A stretch of 64,000 bases of DNA from Aureimonas populi (GTDB lineage: Bacteria > Pseudomonadota > Alphaproteobacteria > Rhizobiales > Rhizobiaceae), in assembly GCF_017815515.1 (NCBI RefSeq), contig NZ_CP072611.1, forward strand, positions 2,728,001-2,792,000, given 5' to 3'. The stretch's first letter is position 1, and every line of letters starts with the position of its first letter. Shown here piece by piece: positions 45,147 to 54,842 of the stretch. Position numbers and translations under genes: made by a program. Under the pieces are notes generated by a model, which saw only the letters and a program-made list of their open reading frames with translations, was not told where the DNA came from and ran no database searches.

Positions 45147-46223
45147 TCAGCCGATCTTGCAGCCCCAGAAGGACGTGTGATCGGCAGCGAAATACCCGTC
45201 GGCCACACGAAAGGTGCCCTGAAGTTCCACCGTGTCGCCCGGGGCGAGCGGCACCATGGTCTGCAGCCAGAGCGCCGTCGCCTCGGAGGCGTGCGCGCCG
45301 GATATCTCGCCGAACGATCCTCGGATTTCGGTCGAGCCGTTCAGCACCAGCCGCCCGCGCATGCGCGCCGTGGTGCTGGAATTGACCTTGTAGAGCAGCG
45401 TGGCGCCGAAGAGGTAGGTGCCGGCAACGGGAGCGACGAAGCGGTTGTTGCCCGCGTCAAAACCAGCCTGGTCGTTGTAGTCGGTGTTGTTGATACCGAT
45501 CTTCGTCCAGGTGTCGACGGCGACATAGTTGTCGTAGTTGGTATAGCCCTTGAAGCGCGGCAGCCGGGGCTGATCGACGATGCCGGTGGCGTTGTCGACG
45601 ATGAGTCCGTCGAAGAAGCTGCTGCCGTCGGCCGAGACTGCGAGCCGGAACCTGTCCGAACCGAACAGGCCCATCAGCGCCTTGGTGACATAGGCGGTCT
45701 GGAGGGTGAGCCCGAGGTCGCGACCGGCGGCCTCCTTGTTCATCGTGTAGAAGAGATCGCCGGTGCCACCTTCGCCGACGGTCTTGGCAGTCCAGAGCGC
45801 GGCATTGAGCTTGGCCGAGAACGGATTGGCCGCATCGGCGGTCGTTCCGAGACCGAGCAGTGCCGTGTTCTGCAGCTCGGTGGGCGTCGTGCCGATCCAG
45901 ACGGAGCCGTCGTAGACCTGCAGCAATCCCTCGTCTTCCACCCATGCCCGCCAGCCGGTCCGCGGCGGAAGGCGAAGCCAGGCGCCATCGGTCCAGAGCG
46001 CGACATTCAGATCCCAGCCCGTCCACGCCCCGGTTGCGCCCGACGCCACGATGTAGCGGTCACCGTCGGTGGGGCTGCCGGGCGGCGCGGTCAGATCCTG
46101 GTCGAGGACGGAGAGCTGCACGAGACCGTCGAGCAGCCGCAGCGCCTCGTTGTGGGTGACATGCTTCTGGGCCTGCGCCGCCAGGATGTAGGGCAGCAGC
46201 AGTTGGGGCGTGGCTTCGGACAT
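45147..46223 (-). CDS. DUF2793 tail-tip protein with C-terminal C1q-like domain
   Basis: The 358-residue protein starts with the DUF2793 module (about residues 5-95: PYILAAQAQKHVTHNEALRLLD and GDRYIVASGATGAW). The C-terminal 130 residues (from about 230) have the pattern of a C1q/TNF-like jelly roll: GNNRFVAPVAGTYLFGATLL, LVLNGSTEIRG and PLAPGDTVELQ. Such domains at phage tips bind receptors, so this is a likely host-recognition protein. It lies directly downstream of the large tail-hub gene. Confidence 0.8.
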   Translation of the reverse strand: MSEATPQLLLPYILAAQAQKHVTHNEALRLLDGLVQLSVLDQDLTAPPGSPTDGDRYIVASGATGAWTGWDLNVALWTDGAWLRLPPRTGWRAWVEDEGLLQVYDGSVWIGTTPTELQNTALLGLGTTADAANPFSAKLNAALWTAKTVGEGGTGDLFYTMNKEAAGRDLGLTLQTAYVTKALMGLFGSDRFRLAVSADGSSFFDGLIVDNATGIVDQPRLPRFKGYTNYDNYVAVDTWTKIGINNTDYNDQAGFDAGNNRFVAPVAGTYLFGATLLYKVNSSTTARMRGRLVLNGSTEIRGSFGEISGAHASEATALWLQTMVPLAPGDTVELQGTFRVADGYFAADHTSFWGCKIG

Positions 46224-46231
46224 GGGCGTTC

Positions 46232-49200
46232 TCAGAATGTCAGCGTGACGGGCTTGGGCGCACCCCGCCCAAACAGGGCGGAGAGCTGGAAGATACGGAT
46301 GGTCAGCGTGTCGCCGGAGCCGAGCGGCGCGCCCCGGTCGGCGGTCTGCTGGGTGGCGGTGTAGACCACGCTGGTGCTGGCCGCGGCCAAGGTTCGCTTG
46401 ACGGCCGGGCCGTCGAGGATCTCGACCTCATAGGCTTCGACCTCCTCGGCGAGCGGCACCTCGCCGGTGCCCCAGTTGTCGGCCGAGAGGGATCGCGAAC
46501 GGCGGATCCAGCGGATCGTGAGATCGCCGGACGCTCTGGGCTTTCGCCATGGCTGCTCGACATGAGCGACCGAGAACGGCCGGAGCCCCACGCCCTCGGG
46601 CGTGAAGGTCGTGGCAACATAGGTCTCGTCGCTGACCGGACGGCTCGCCGGGCCGATGCGCCAGTTCCAGGGAAGCTCGAGATCGGCTTCGGCGATTGGC
46701 AACGACGCGAGGCTCTCGTCCAGCACCACAACCCGCGCGCCAGCGGGTGCCGGATTGCCCATGGCGCCTTCCGTTCCGCGCTGCCCGCGCAAGAGCCGGG
46801 TCAGACGATACCGGCCGGGCGCCAGCAACTCGGCCGCACCCGCCTGCGCGATTTCCCAGATGCCTGGTGCGCTCTCGATGGCAAGCGCATTGGCGCCGCC
46901 GAACAGCGCCAGATCCGTGACGCTCTCAAGCGTGCCTGAAAGCAGGTCTACCACCAGCATGTTGCCGAGATCGAAGCGTGCGGTCGGCCCCGGCCAGAAA
47001 TCCGAAACCAGGACGCCGATCCGCGCCCGACCGCCGAAGGTGGTCAGCAGTTCGAAGCCATCGGACGAACCGCTGCGGAACACCGCCATCTCGCCGGGCC
47101 ATGGAACGGCATGGGCTGCGGCGAAGGGGCGATGCGCCGGCTGATCCTCGGTCAGTTGCGGCAGGTCCATCAATATCGCGTCAGGGGCTCCGAACACGAC
47201 CGGGCGCGTCAGCGAGGCCGCACGCGGATCGCCGGGCGGCAGATCGTAGGTCGCACGGTCCTGGCGGATCGCTTCCACTCCGCGCGCCTCGGCATCTGCG
47301 ACGGAGACGAGACGGAACTCGATCTGCCGCCCGCCATGGGCGAGCCGGATCACGTCGGCGGGATCGAGAGCCAGCCGAGAGGGTGGGAGGCGGAGAGCTG
47401 CGCTCTCGCGCCCGGTCCAGGCTTCGAGCAGAGCGCGGCGGCAGCGGCGTTCCGCCTCTTCCGGCGGAACCGCCATCGGGAAACTCTCCGAGGTGATCCG
47501 CGCCGTGTCGACGGTGATGCGCCGCGCCTCGACGAGCGCAGCGTCGTAATCCTCGTCGGCGCGGGCCAGCTGCCACTTCAGCGCCTGCGGCAGTTCGGTC
47601 TCCTGGCCTCGCGTCAGCTCCAGTACGTCACCCTCGCGGGTAGAGACCAGATCGTCGGGCGCGATGGTGGCGACCGACGCCCGGCCACGCATCACGAAAC
47701 GAATGATCCCTTCGGTCTCCACGGCGTCGAAACCGAAATGCCGCGACAACGTGGTGATGGACGCGCGCGGGCTTTCGAGAGCCGTGATGGCGTAGCCTTC
47801 GACCGCGCCCCAGAGGCCTGTGACGTCGATCCGGTCCTCGGGCAGCCCTGCGCGCAGGCAGAGATGCCGGACGAGCGCCGCCAGCGAGACCGCGCCGAGG
47901 CGTCCGGTCAGCCAGTGGCCGAGCCGCCAGTTCGCGCCGTCGGTCCAGACGTCGGTCAGCGCCGGGAAGAACGGATAGGGCCGTGCATCCCAGGTCCAGG
48001 CGGCGCATTCCGGGACATGGACCATCCGGCCGCCATAGACGGCGGAGACCGGGTTGTTCGCAGCCTTGCCCCACCAGAGATAGCTTGCCTCGAGATAGGC
48101 GCGCTGGATCGCATCGTCGCGCCAGCCCCGCGAGAAATACGGCGTGAAGCTCTCGGACGACTTCGGATCGAAGAAGACGTTCGGCTGGTTGGTGCCGCGG
48201 TCGATGGCCGGACAGCCGAGTTCGGTGAACCGGATCGGCTTCGACTGCGGCGCCCATGCCGTCGGCGTCGCGCTCTCCACCCCGCCGGGGCGATTGAAAT
48301 GCTGGTTCGACCACCAGGCGCGCAGATCCTTGTAGCGGAAGACCCACGGCTTTTCCGCTGCACCATCGGTGATCGGCGTTCGCACCTGTGCCGACCGATC
48401 GGCGGCGCTGGCGTAGAACCAGTCGAAGCCTTCGCCACCCGCGATGTTCGCCTGCAGATACGCCCGATCGTAGATCGCGGGCCAGGCATCGGCGGCGTCG
48501 AGATGGTCGAAACCGTCCCGCCAGTCCGACAGCGGCATGTAGTTGTCGATGCCGACGAAATCGATCTCCGGATCGGCCCAGAGCGGATCGAGGTGGAAGA
48601 ACACGTCGCCGCTGCCATCGCCCGGCTGGTGCCCGAAATACTCCGACCAGTCCGCGGCGTAGCCGATCTTCGTGCCAGCCCCGAGGATGGCCCGGACATC
48701 GGCTGCCAGACCCCGATAGGCCTGCACGGCCGGATAGGTGGACGCGCCCGAGCGGATGGTGGTGAGCCCCGGCATCTCGGTTCCGATCAGGAAGGCGTCC
48801 ACCCCGCCTGCGGCCGCGCAGAGATGGGCGTAATGCAGCACCATCCGCCGCAGACCCCAGTCGCCCGGTGCGCCGGTCCAGATGATCGACTGGCCCGAGA
48901 CGCTGAAATTCGCAGGCGTGGCCGCGCCGAACAGCGCCGAAACCTGCGCACTGGCTGTCGCTGTCTTGTCGACCGATCCCGCATATCCCGCCGCGGGGGA
49001 ACAGGTGATCCGTCCCCGCCAGGGGAATGCGGGCTGGCCGGTCCCGACGGCGTTGTCGGAATACGGGTTCGGCAGCGAGTTGCCGGGCGGCACATCCATC
49101 AGGATGAAGGGATAGAAGGTGATGCGCAGCCCGCGCGCCTTCATCTCCTGGATCGCCTGCACGACGGCGAAGTCGGACGGCGTGCCGCCATAGACCGGAC

Positions 49201-50197
49201 GATCCTGATCGTCGCGGCTGACAAGGAAGGCATTGGCGCGGCTGACGCCGTTGACCGACCAGGACAGAGGCGTGGTCGACTTGGAGGCCACCTCGACGCC
49301 CGGCCGCACCTTGCAGGATCCGGCGCGCAGATCGTCGCCGAACCAGGCGACGACGAGGCTGACGCTCTCGACCGCAGGGGCCATGGCCTGAAGCCGGTCG
49401 AGTGCAACCACCATGTCGGTGGCGTCCGGTAGGGCGTTCAGGTTCTCAGACACCGTCGCGCCGCCATCGGTCTTGCGGATGGCCTGCGTCGCGTAGGTGA
49501 ACTCGCCCGAGGCCGGGATCATGGTGACCGCGCGGGTCAGTCCCTCGGCGGTGTCGGGATCGGCAAGCGGCCGGAACACCTCGAAGGAGAGCTGCGGCAG
49601 GCGGTTGCCATAGCTGGAGAGCGGCAGCTCCTCGAAGACGACATAGGCCGTGCCGCGATAGGCGGGCGTGTTCGGCGCCCCCATCTTCGCCGCGATGAAC
49701 GGGTCAGCCCCCTGCGCCTCGTCGCCGGGATACCAGCGCCAGGTGACCCTGGAGAGGTCCATCGGCTTGCCGTCGGCCCAGATGCGGCCGATGCCGGTGA
49801 TCGGCCCCTCGCAGAGCGCGACCGCGAAGCTCGCATAGTAGAGATATTCCGTGGTCCTGACCTTGCCACCTCCGCCACCCTTGCCGCCGCCCTGTGTGGT
49901 GGTCTTGATCTCCTCCCGGAAATCGGTCGCCCAGATGATGTTGCCGCCCATCCGCATACGGCCATAGAGGCGCGGGATGACGGCGCCCTCCGTCGAGGAG
50001 GTGATGCGCAGCGTGTCGAGACGCGCGCCCTCGATACGCTGGGTGGGCGCGAGCGAGGAGATGATCCAGCTGTCGACGACCGAACCGATGCTGGAGCCGA
50101 TGAAACCGCCGATGGTCGCGGCGCTGACACCGAGGATCGCGCCGCCGATGCTGCCGCCAATGGCGGCGCCGGCGACGCCGAGAACGAGGGTGGCCAT
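46232..50197 (-). CDS. GTA-type tail hub/host-specificity protein (TIM-barrel-like)
   Basis: The 1321-residue protein matches the large tail-tip protein of gene transfer agents and related siphophages. It starts with a glycine-rich hydrophobic stretch (GVAGAAIGGSIGGAILG). A TIM-barrel-like domain covers about residues 340-790 with FIGTEMPGLTTIRSG, YAADWSEYFGH and DNYMPLSDWRDG. A phage-tail domain follows to about 1040, then a C-terminal domain. In R. capsulatus GTA this protein forms the megatron at the tail tip and may penetrate the envelope. It stands last in the tail-gene order before the DUF2793 gene. Confidence 0.92.
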   Translation of the reverse strand: MATLVLGVAGAAIGGSIGGAILGVSAATIGGFIGSSIGSVVDSWIISSLAPTQRIEGARLDTLRITSSTEGAVIPRLYGRMRMGGNIIWATDFREEIKTTTQGGGKGGGGGKVRTTEYLYYASFAVALCEGPITGIGRIWADGKPMDLSRVTWRWYPGDEAQGADPFIAAKMGAPNTPAYRGTAYVVFEELPLSSYGNRLPQLSFEVFRPLADPDTAEGLTRAVTMIPASGEFTYATQAIRKTDGGATVSENLNALPDATDMVVALDRLQAMAPAVESVSLVVAWFGDDLRAGSCKVRPGVEVASKSTTPLSWSVNGVSRANAFLVSRDDQDRPVYGGTPSDFAVVQAIQEMKARGLRITFYPFILMDVPPGNSLPNPYSDNAVGTGQPAFPWRGRITCSPAAGYAGSVDKTATASAQVSALFGAATPANFSVSGQSIIWTGAPGDWGLRRMVLHYAHLCAAAGGVDAFLIGTEMPGLTTIRSGASTYPAVQAYRGLAADVRAILGAGTKIGYAADWSEYFGHQPGDGSGDVFFHLDPLWADPEIDFVGIDNYMPLSDWRDGFDHLDAADAWPAIYDRAYLQANIAGGEGFDWFYASAADRSAQVRTPITDGAAEKPWVFRYKDLRAWWSNQHFNRPGGVESATPTAWAPQSKPIRFTELGCPAIDRGTNQPNVFFDPKSSESFTPYFSRGWRDDAIQRAYLEASYLWWGKAANNPVSAVYGGRMVHVPECAAWTWDARPYPFFPALTDVWTDGANWRLGHWLTGRLGAVSLAALVRHLCLRAGLPEDRIDVTGLWGAVEGYAITALESPRASITTLSRHFGFDAVETEGIIRFVMRGRASVATIAPDDLVSTREGDVLELTRGQETELPQALKWQLARADEDYDAALVEARRITVDTARITSESFPMAVPPEEAERRCRRALLEAWTGRESAALRLPPSRLALDPADVIRLAHGGRQIEFRLVSVADAEARGVEAIRQDRATYDLPPGDPRAASLTRPVVFGAPDAILMDLPQLTEDQPAHRPFAAAHAVPWPGEMAVFRSGSSDGFELLTTFGGRARIGVLVSDFWPGPTARFDLGNMLVVDLLSGTLESVTDLALFGGANALAIESAPGIWEIAQAGAAELLAPGRYRLTRLLRGQRGTEGAMGNPAPAGARVVVLDESLASLPIAEADLELPWNWRIGPASRPVSDETYVATTFTPEGVGLRPFSVAHVEQPWRKPRASGDLTIRWIRRSRSLSADNWGTGEVPLAEEVEAYEVEILDGPAVKRTLAAASTSVVYTATQQTADRGAPLGSGDTLTIRIFQLSALFGRGAPKPVTLTF

Positions 50198-50206
50198 CAG
50201 GAAATC

Positions 50207-50641
50207 TCAGCGTTGCGGGAACAGGAAGGCGAAGGCGATGCGCCGTCGCCAGACGGAGGTGAGAGGCTCCTCGATCACGCCGAGCCGCTCGTAGGCGTGG
50301 AGGAAGGTGCCGGGCCCGGTGAGGATCCCGACATGCTTGGCAATGGCGCGGGGCTTCATCCGGAAGAGGACCAGCGCGCCGGGGTCGGCTGCCGCAGGTT
50401 CCACTTCGATCATCATGCGCCGCGCGCCCTCGGCCAGAACCTCGCGCGGGCCGGTCTCGCCCCAGTCGCGGCTGTAGGGCGGGATCGGGAACGGCTCGGG
50501 GCCGACGATCTCGCGCCAGACACCACGGGCGAGACCAAGGCAGTCGCAGCCCACGCCGCGCAGGCTGGCTTGATCGTGGTAGGGCGTGCCGAGCCAGGAT
50601 CGCGCCGCCGCGATCACCGCGTTCGGATCGGCGGCCTTCAC
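50207..50641 (-). CDS. NlpC/P60-family phage peptidase
   Basis: The 144-residue protein is a tail-associated cell-wall peptidase of the GTA type. It has WLGTPYHDQASLRGVGCDCLGL with the catalytic cysteine near residue 34 and KHVGILTGPG with the catalytic histidine near 101. It overlaps the DUF2163 gene by 4 bases and lies just ahead of the tail hub gene, as in GTA clusters. It should open the peptidoglycan locally during DNA entry. Confidence 0.92.
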   Translation of the reverse strand: MKAADPNAVIAAARSWLGTPYHDQASLRGVGCDCLGLARGVWREIVGPEPFPIPPYSRDWGETGPREVLAEGARRMMIEVEPAAADPGALVLFRMKPRAIAKHVGILTGPGTFLHAYERLGVIEEPLTSVWRRRIAFAFLFPQR

Positions 50642-51522
50642 AGCACGCTCCCGTCGTGCCCGCCGTCCTTCGTCGCGTAGCGGAGAACGGCATCCTGGCC
50701 GGGGATATGCGGAAAGCCCCGGAAGTTGGCGACATTGGCGAACTTCGCGCCACAGGTCTCCATGCGCTTGTCACAGCCCGCGCGGATGGTGAAACCGTCA
50801 CCCTCAGCGATAGCTCGCACCGGTGCTTCGAGCAGCGTCAGCACGGCGATACCGTCGGTCAGGTCATGCGCGACGATCTCTGCCCGCCGCCCGGCATTGG
50901 CGCCGCTGGTCCATTCGACCGTGCCGAAGGTGAACCAGCCCGCGGCAAAGCCGTTGAGGCCGGACGCCGTGAACGTCCGGTCACGCAGCAGGTCGATGAC
51001 CGCGCCCGTTCCCCTGAAGGTCGATGCGTCCAGATCGACACCGCAACGTCCGTCACCGAGCGCCGCGTCGCAGGTCGCCTGGAAGGTCCGGCCGACCGTC
51101 TGTCCGAGGACATGCGCGAGCGATCGGACCTCTGCGACGAAGGCGAGCCGTCCCCGCCGGATCTGGCCGATCGCCCCGCGACGCATCAGCACGCGCTGCG
51201 CCGGATCGCTCCAGTTCACCCGCCAGACCTCGACCTGGGCATTGTCCCAGCGACCGTCGAGGATGTCGGTCTCGGTTATCCGGTCGGAGGTCAGCACGCC
51301 CTCGGCGTCCTGTGCATCGACGGATAGGTCCGAGCCGGAGCGAACCTCCGATGCCGTCAGCCCGCTCTCGGGCTCGAAGTCGGTGCCGTCGAAGGTGAGC
51401 GTCCGGTCATGGTCGGTGAAGCCGAAAGTTGCGCCGTCCGCACGCACGATCCGCCAGCACCAGGCGAGCGTCGTCGTGCCTTCGTCGAGATGGGCCTGAA
51501 ATGCGGGCGAGAGGGATTTCAT
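50638..51522 (-). CDS. DUF2163 / BR0599-type tail protein
   Basis: The 294-residue protein matches the DUF2163 family of GTA-like tails (distal hub component, gp14 position). Motifs include TLAWCWRIVRADGATFGFTD in the N-terminal half and GCDKRMETCGAKFANVANF with FRGFPHIPG at the C terminus, where paired cysteines may bind a metal or an iron-sulfur cluster as reported for the GTA hub. It overlaps both neighbours by 4 bases. Confidence 0.9.
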   Translation of the reverse strand: MKSLSPAFQAHLDEGTTTLAWCWRIVRADGATFGFTDHDRTLTFDGTDFEPESGLTASEVRSGSDLSVDAQDAEGVLTSDRITETDILDGRWDNAQVEVWRVNWSDPAQRVLMRRGAIGQIRRGRLAFVAEVRSLAHVLGQTVGRTFQATCDAALGDGRCGVDLDASTFRGTGAVIDLLRDRTFTASGLNGFAAGWFTFGTVEWTSGANAGRRAEIVAHDLTDGIAVLTLLEAPVRAIAEGDGFTIRAGCDKRMETCGAKFANVANFRGFPHIPGQDAVLRYATKDGGHDGSVL

Positions 51523-52145
51523 CGACGCAGTTCCACGAGAGGAATGGAGGTGATCGAACCGAGGCGTTCGAGGTCGAGGGTGACGTCGAGCGCGTCGGTG
51601 TCGAAGCGGACGGGCACATCGAACGCGAAGCCCGCCGTGATGGCGATGCCTGCACCGGGTGCGGAACCGAAGGTGACGAAGCCGGTCGTGGTATCGACCA
51701 ACCAGCCCGACACCTGCTCGACGCCCGCCAGTGCGACACGCACGCTGCCCGTGACCGGCTTGGCGATGCTGCGTGTCCAGGACTGCGCGCCGGAGGTGTA
51801 GCGCTTCGCGAGCCGGAACTGCGTCGTCGTGCCGTCGCCGATGCCCACCTGCTGGTCGGTTGCGCCCGGCGTCTGCGACGGCAGGCAGGACTTGAAGTCG
51901 GCCCAGTCCTTGAAGCGGAAGCCGTGAAGGCGGCCGTTCCTCGCCTCGAAGAAGGCGACCACTGCCGCGAGATCGTCGGCACGACGGATACCGTAGGCGA
52001 CATCATACCGCCGCCGACTGTTCGCCCAGCTGGCGTTGCGTTCCTCGTCGCCCGAGGCCAGTTCCACGATCTGGGTGCGCCGCTCCGGTCCGCCACGCGC
52101 ACCACGGCTGATGTCGTCCGGGAACCGGACTTCGTGGAAAGCCAT
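51519..52145 (-). CDS. DUF2460 (TIGR02217-type) tail protein
   Basis: The 208-residue protein begins FHEVRFPDDISRGARGGPERRT, a very conserved DUF2460 start, and has ARNGRLHGFRFKDWADF and RLAKRYTSG. In GTA particles this is the distal tail protein linking tube to hub. It is coupled to the DUF2163 gene by a 4-base overlap and starts 9 bases after the tape-measure stop. Confidence 0.92.
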   Translation of the reverse strand: MAFHEVRFPDDISRGARGGPERRTQIVELASGDEERNASWANSRRRYDVAYGIRRADDLAAVVAFFEARNGRLHGFRFKDWADFKSCLPSQTPGATDQQVGIGDGTTTQFRLAKRYTSGAQSWTRSIAKPVTGSVRVALAGVEQVSGWLVDTTTGFVTFGSAPGAGIAITAGFAFDVPVRFDTDALDVTLDLERLGSITSIPLVELRR

Positions 52146-52154
52146 GGCGATACC

Positions 52155-54305
52155 TCACATACCCCTTCGCCCGAGCGAGACCGCGCGGGCGATATCGGCC
52201 GCGATCTGCGTGCGGGACTGCCGGAAGCTCTCGGCATCGCGGGCATTGATCGTGACATTGACGGTCTGCGCGGCGGCGGTGCCGTAACCCGCTGCCTCTC
52301 GCCGCGAGAGCACCCGCTCACCGCGTTGCAGGATCGCGGGCACTTCGTCGGGCCTGAGCCCCGCCCAGCCCCCGGAATGCATGCGCGGGGCATTGGCGAA
52401 GGCGAGCGCGGGCACCATACGGCCCGGTGCCGGAGAACCGACCATGCCGCCCGCATGCAGGATGTTGGCGAAGATCCCGCCGCCGAGACTGCCCAGAACA
52501 CCGGAAAGCACGCCTGCCAGCGGGCCGAGGATGAAACGCCGGGCTGCGAGCTTTGCCAGATCGGCGATCAGCGAGGTGACCAGGTCGCCGAACTTCAGCT
52601 TGCCGGTCTTCACGAACTCGCCGATCGCGTTCTCGGCGCTGCGGAACGCTCCCACCAGTGCGTTGCCGATGTCGCCGCCGATCTCGCGCGCCTTCGTGGC
52701 ATAGTCAGCCAGAGTCTGGCTCACCGCCGCCCATCCGGTCGCGGCAGCCTCGGCCCCAGCCTTCGTCTGCTCGCCGGCACTGCGCCCGGCGGCTCCGGCA
52801 CGACCGGCAGCGGTCGTGGCATCGTTCAGAGCCGCCGTCACCCGGCCCGCCGATGCGGCAGCCTCGTCCAGCGGGTTCTCGGCGTCCCCGCCGCTCAGTG
52901 CATCGCGCAGCGCCTGCATAGCCGCGCCCACACCATCGAAGGCTCCGGCCCTGGTCTCGGCCGCGCGCTGGCGGTAGCGGTCGGCCATCGCGCCGGCATT
53001 GCTGGCGGCGTGATCGAGCATCGAGGCATAAGACTGCGCCCCGAACCAGTCGATCCGTGCATCCGCACCGATCGTCTCGGCGACCGCGTTGAAGGTCGGT
53101 CCGATGGTGCCGAGGAAATCGGCCCATCTGTTCGACAGGAAGGCCATCAGCCGCAGCCAGATCGCCTCGATCTCGGCGCGCAGGGCGCGGAAGTCGTCCA
53201 CGAAGGAGCCGAGGGTGGCCTTGATCCCGTCCCAGACCGCGCGCGCCACGTTGCCCATTAGCTCGAGTGCCGAACCGAAGCCGCCCGCGCCCTTCACGAG
53301 TTGGCCGAACCAGTAGATCAGCTCGCCCGCGCCGACGATCAGCGCGCCGATCCCCGTGCGGATGATCGCGCCGCGCAGGAGCGCGAGCGCGCCCGACAAG
53401 CTGAAGGTCGCGACACGGGCGGCGACGAACGCCGCGACCCAACGCCCGGCCATGAAGGTTGCGAAGGCGATGCCGATGGCCGCGAGCCTCTCCAGATTGT
53501 CGGCCAGCAGGATCAGCCCCTCGGCCACCGTCGAGGAGGCGCCCGCCATCTGGTCCCAGGTTCCGACCAGCTGCAGGGCGGCGTTACCGATCAGCGTGAA
53601 GGCATCGCCGATGGTCGCCGGCATGCTGTCGGCTTCCTCGCGCAGCAGTTCGAGATTGCCGATCAGCGCCGTGCGGATGACATCGCCGGTGATGGCGCCC
53701 TGCTGCCCGAGGGCGCGCAGGCCCGAGACGGTGGTGCCGAGTTCCTCGGCCAGCAGTTCGGCGACCCGACCGCCATTCTGGATCACGCTGTTGAGGTTCT
53801 GGCCGCTGAGGGTGCCCAGCGCCATGGCGCGCGATAGCGCGTTCTGGACCGAGGCCGCGCGCTCCGCCCGCGCGCCCGAGACGACCATCGCGTTGTTCAG
53901 CGCCTCGGTGAAATCGAGGCTTTCCGCCGTCGTCAGCCCCAGCTCGCGCAGCGCCGTGGCATTGGCGAGCCAGGATTCCGTGGTCTGCCCCAAGCTTGAG
54001 TAGGTCCGGCGCGCCATGGCGGCGAGCCGATCCATCACGGCCGCGCCGGCTTCCTGCGAGCCGGTGGCGAGATCGACACGCGATCGCAGGTCGGTCCACT
54101 GGTCGGCATAGGCGACGAGCTGGCGCGTGCTGATCGCCGCGCCGAGGACGCCCATGACCCGGCGCACCACCGCTCCGGTGATGTCCGCCTGCCGCTCGAT
54201 ACGCTTGAAACTGTTCTCGCCCGCGTCGCCGATCCCCTGAAACTCGGCCTTCACCTGCCGGCCGCCTTCGGCGACGAGGCGGACGGAGACTTGTTTCTGG
54301 GCCAT
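52155..54305 (-). CDS. Phage tail tape-measure protein
   Basis: The 716-residue protein has a helical N-terminal region with the tape-measure domain (about residues 60-250, ending SALVIGN-like sequence AALIGNLELLREEADSM), hydrophobic segments near 270-330, and a C-terminal lambda-type tail domain (about 500-640). It sets tail length. It is short for the family, so the tail should be short for a siphophage. The plus-strand AbrB gene begins just upstream of it, so the minus-strand tail operon passes through that gene. Confidence 0.88.
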   Translation of the reverse strand: MAQKQVSVRLVAEGGRQVKAEFQGIGDAGENSFKRIERQADITGAVVRRVMGVLGAAISTRQLVAYADQWTDLRSRVDLATGSQEAGAAVMDRLAAMARRTYSSLGQTTESWLANATALRELGLTTAESLDFTEALNNAMVVSGARAERAASVQNALSRAMALGTLSGQNLNSVIQNGGRVAELLAEELGTTVSGLRALGQQGAITGDVIRTALIGNLELLREEADSMPATIGDAFTLIGNAALQLVGTWDQMAGASSTVAEGLILLADNLERLAAIGIAFATFMAGRWVAAFVAARVATFSLSGALALLRGAIIRTGIGALIVGAGELIYWFGQLVKGAGGFGSALELMGNVARAVWDGIKATLGSFVDDFRALRAEIEAIWLRLMAFLSNRWADFLGTIGPTFNAVAETIGADARIDWFGAQSYASMLDHAASNAGAMADRYRQRAAETRAGAFDGVGAAMQALRDALSGGDAENPLDEAAASAGRVTAALNDATTAAGRAGAAGRSAGEQTKAGAEAAATGWAAVSQTLADYATKAREIGGDIGNALVGAFRSAENAIGEFVKTGKLKFGDLVTSLIADLAKLAARRFILGPLAGVLSGVLGSLGGGIFANILHAGGMVGSPAPGRMVPALAFANAPRMHSGGWAGLRPDEVPAILQRGERVLSRREAAGYGTAAAQTVNVTINARDAESFRQSRTQIAADIARAVSLGRRGM

Positions 54306-54375
54306 GGGTCATCGTTCCCGAAAGGGTGGCGGCGTTCGCCTTGCGCTGAGGCATCGAACGAGGGAGACTCGGGCC

Positions 54376-54588
54376 ATGTCCGAGACCGCCATCCTGTCCT
54401 CGAAATTCCAGATCACGATCCCCGCAACGGTCCGGGCGGCCCGGGGATGGAAGGCCGGTCAGGTCTTTGCTCTCATCCCGAAGGGGACCGGCATCCTGCT
54501 GATGCCGGTGCCGGAACGGGGCGATCTGGCCGGCATTGCGAAGACCGCGTCGGCGGGCGGTTACCGGGACCGGACGGATCGCATCTGA
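54376..54588 (+). CDS. AbrB/MazE-type DNA-binding protein (orphan moron)
   Basis: The 70-residue protein has the swapped-hairpin AbrB/MazE fold pattern: LSSKFQITIPATVRAARGWK followed by GQVFALIPKGTGILLMPV. These proteins are transcription regulators or antitoxins. It is on the strand opposite to the tail genes, sits between tape measure and chaperone genes, and its last bases overlap the next gene. No PIN or MazF toxin lies beside it, so it may be an orphan antitoxin or a regulator expressed from the prophage. The start at 54376 (MSETAIL) is preferred over 54304. Confidence 0.8.
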   Translation: MSETAILSSKFQITIPATVRAARGWKAGQVFALIPKGTGILLMPVPERGDLAGIAKTASAGGYRDRTDRI

Positions 54589-54842
54589 TCTTCAGGCCCT
54601 GATCGGTCACCAGACGCCATCTGCTCGTTGAGCTTGCGCACCATCACCGCCTCGATCTCGGGCAGGCATTCGGCGGCGACCAGCAGATCAAGCCCGAGCG
54701 CCCGCGCCATGGCGAGCGCGGCCGTCATGTCCCAGCCGAGCACCATGGTCCCGCCCATGCCGGTCGCGACGCGAAGCTGCCCGGTCAGGCGCTGTGCCAG
54801 ATCCCAGACCTGCCAACCTTCCGGAGTTTCCGGATGGTTCAC
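54561..54842 (-). CDS. Small phage protein in the tail-chaperone position
   Basis: The 93-residue protein (WQVWDLAQRLTGQLRVATGM and TAALAMARALGLDLLVAAECL) resembles the small DUF7697-type proteins found between tail assembly chaperone and tape measure in rhodobacteral phages. In that place it may act with the chaperone during tail assembly, but this is by position. It overlaps the upstream chaperone gene by 4 bases and the opposite-strand AbrB gene by 28. Confidence 0.7.
   Translation of the reverse strand: MNHPETPEGWQVWDLAQRLTGQLRVATGMGGTMVLGWDMTAALAMARALGLDLLVAAECLPEIEAVMVRKLNEQMASGDRSGPEDQMRSVRSR

Noticed and set aside
47111..49432. Plus-strand open frame (773 codons) opposite the tail hub gene
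   Set aside because: Antisense of a clear GTA-type hub protein; no recognisable sequence.
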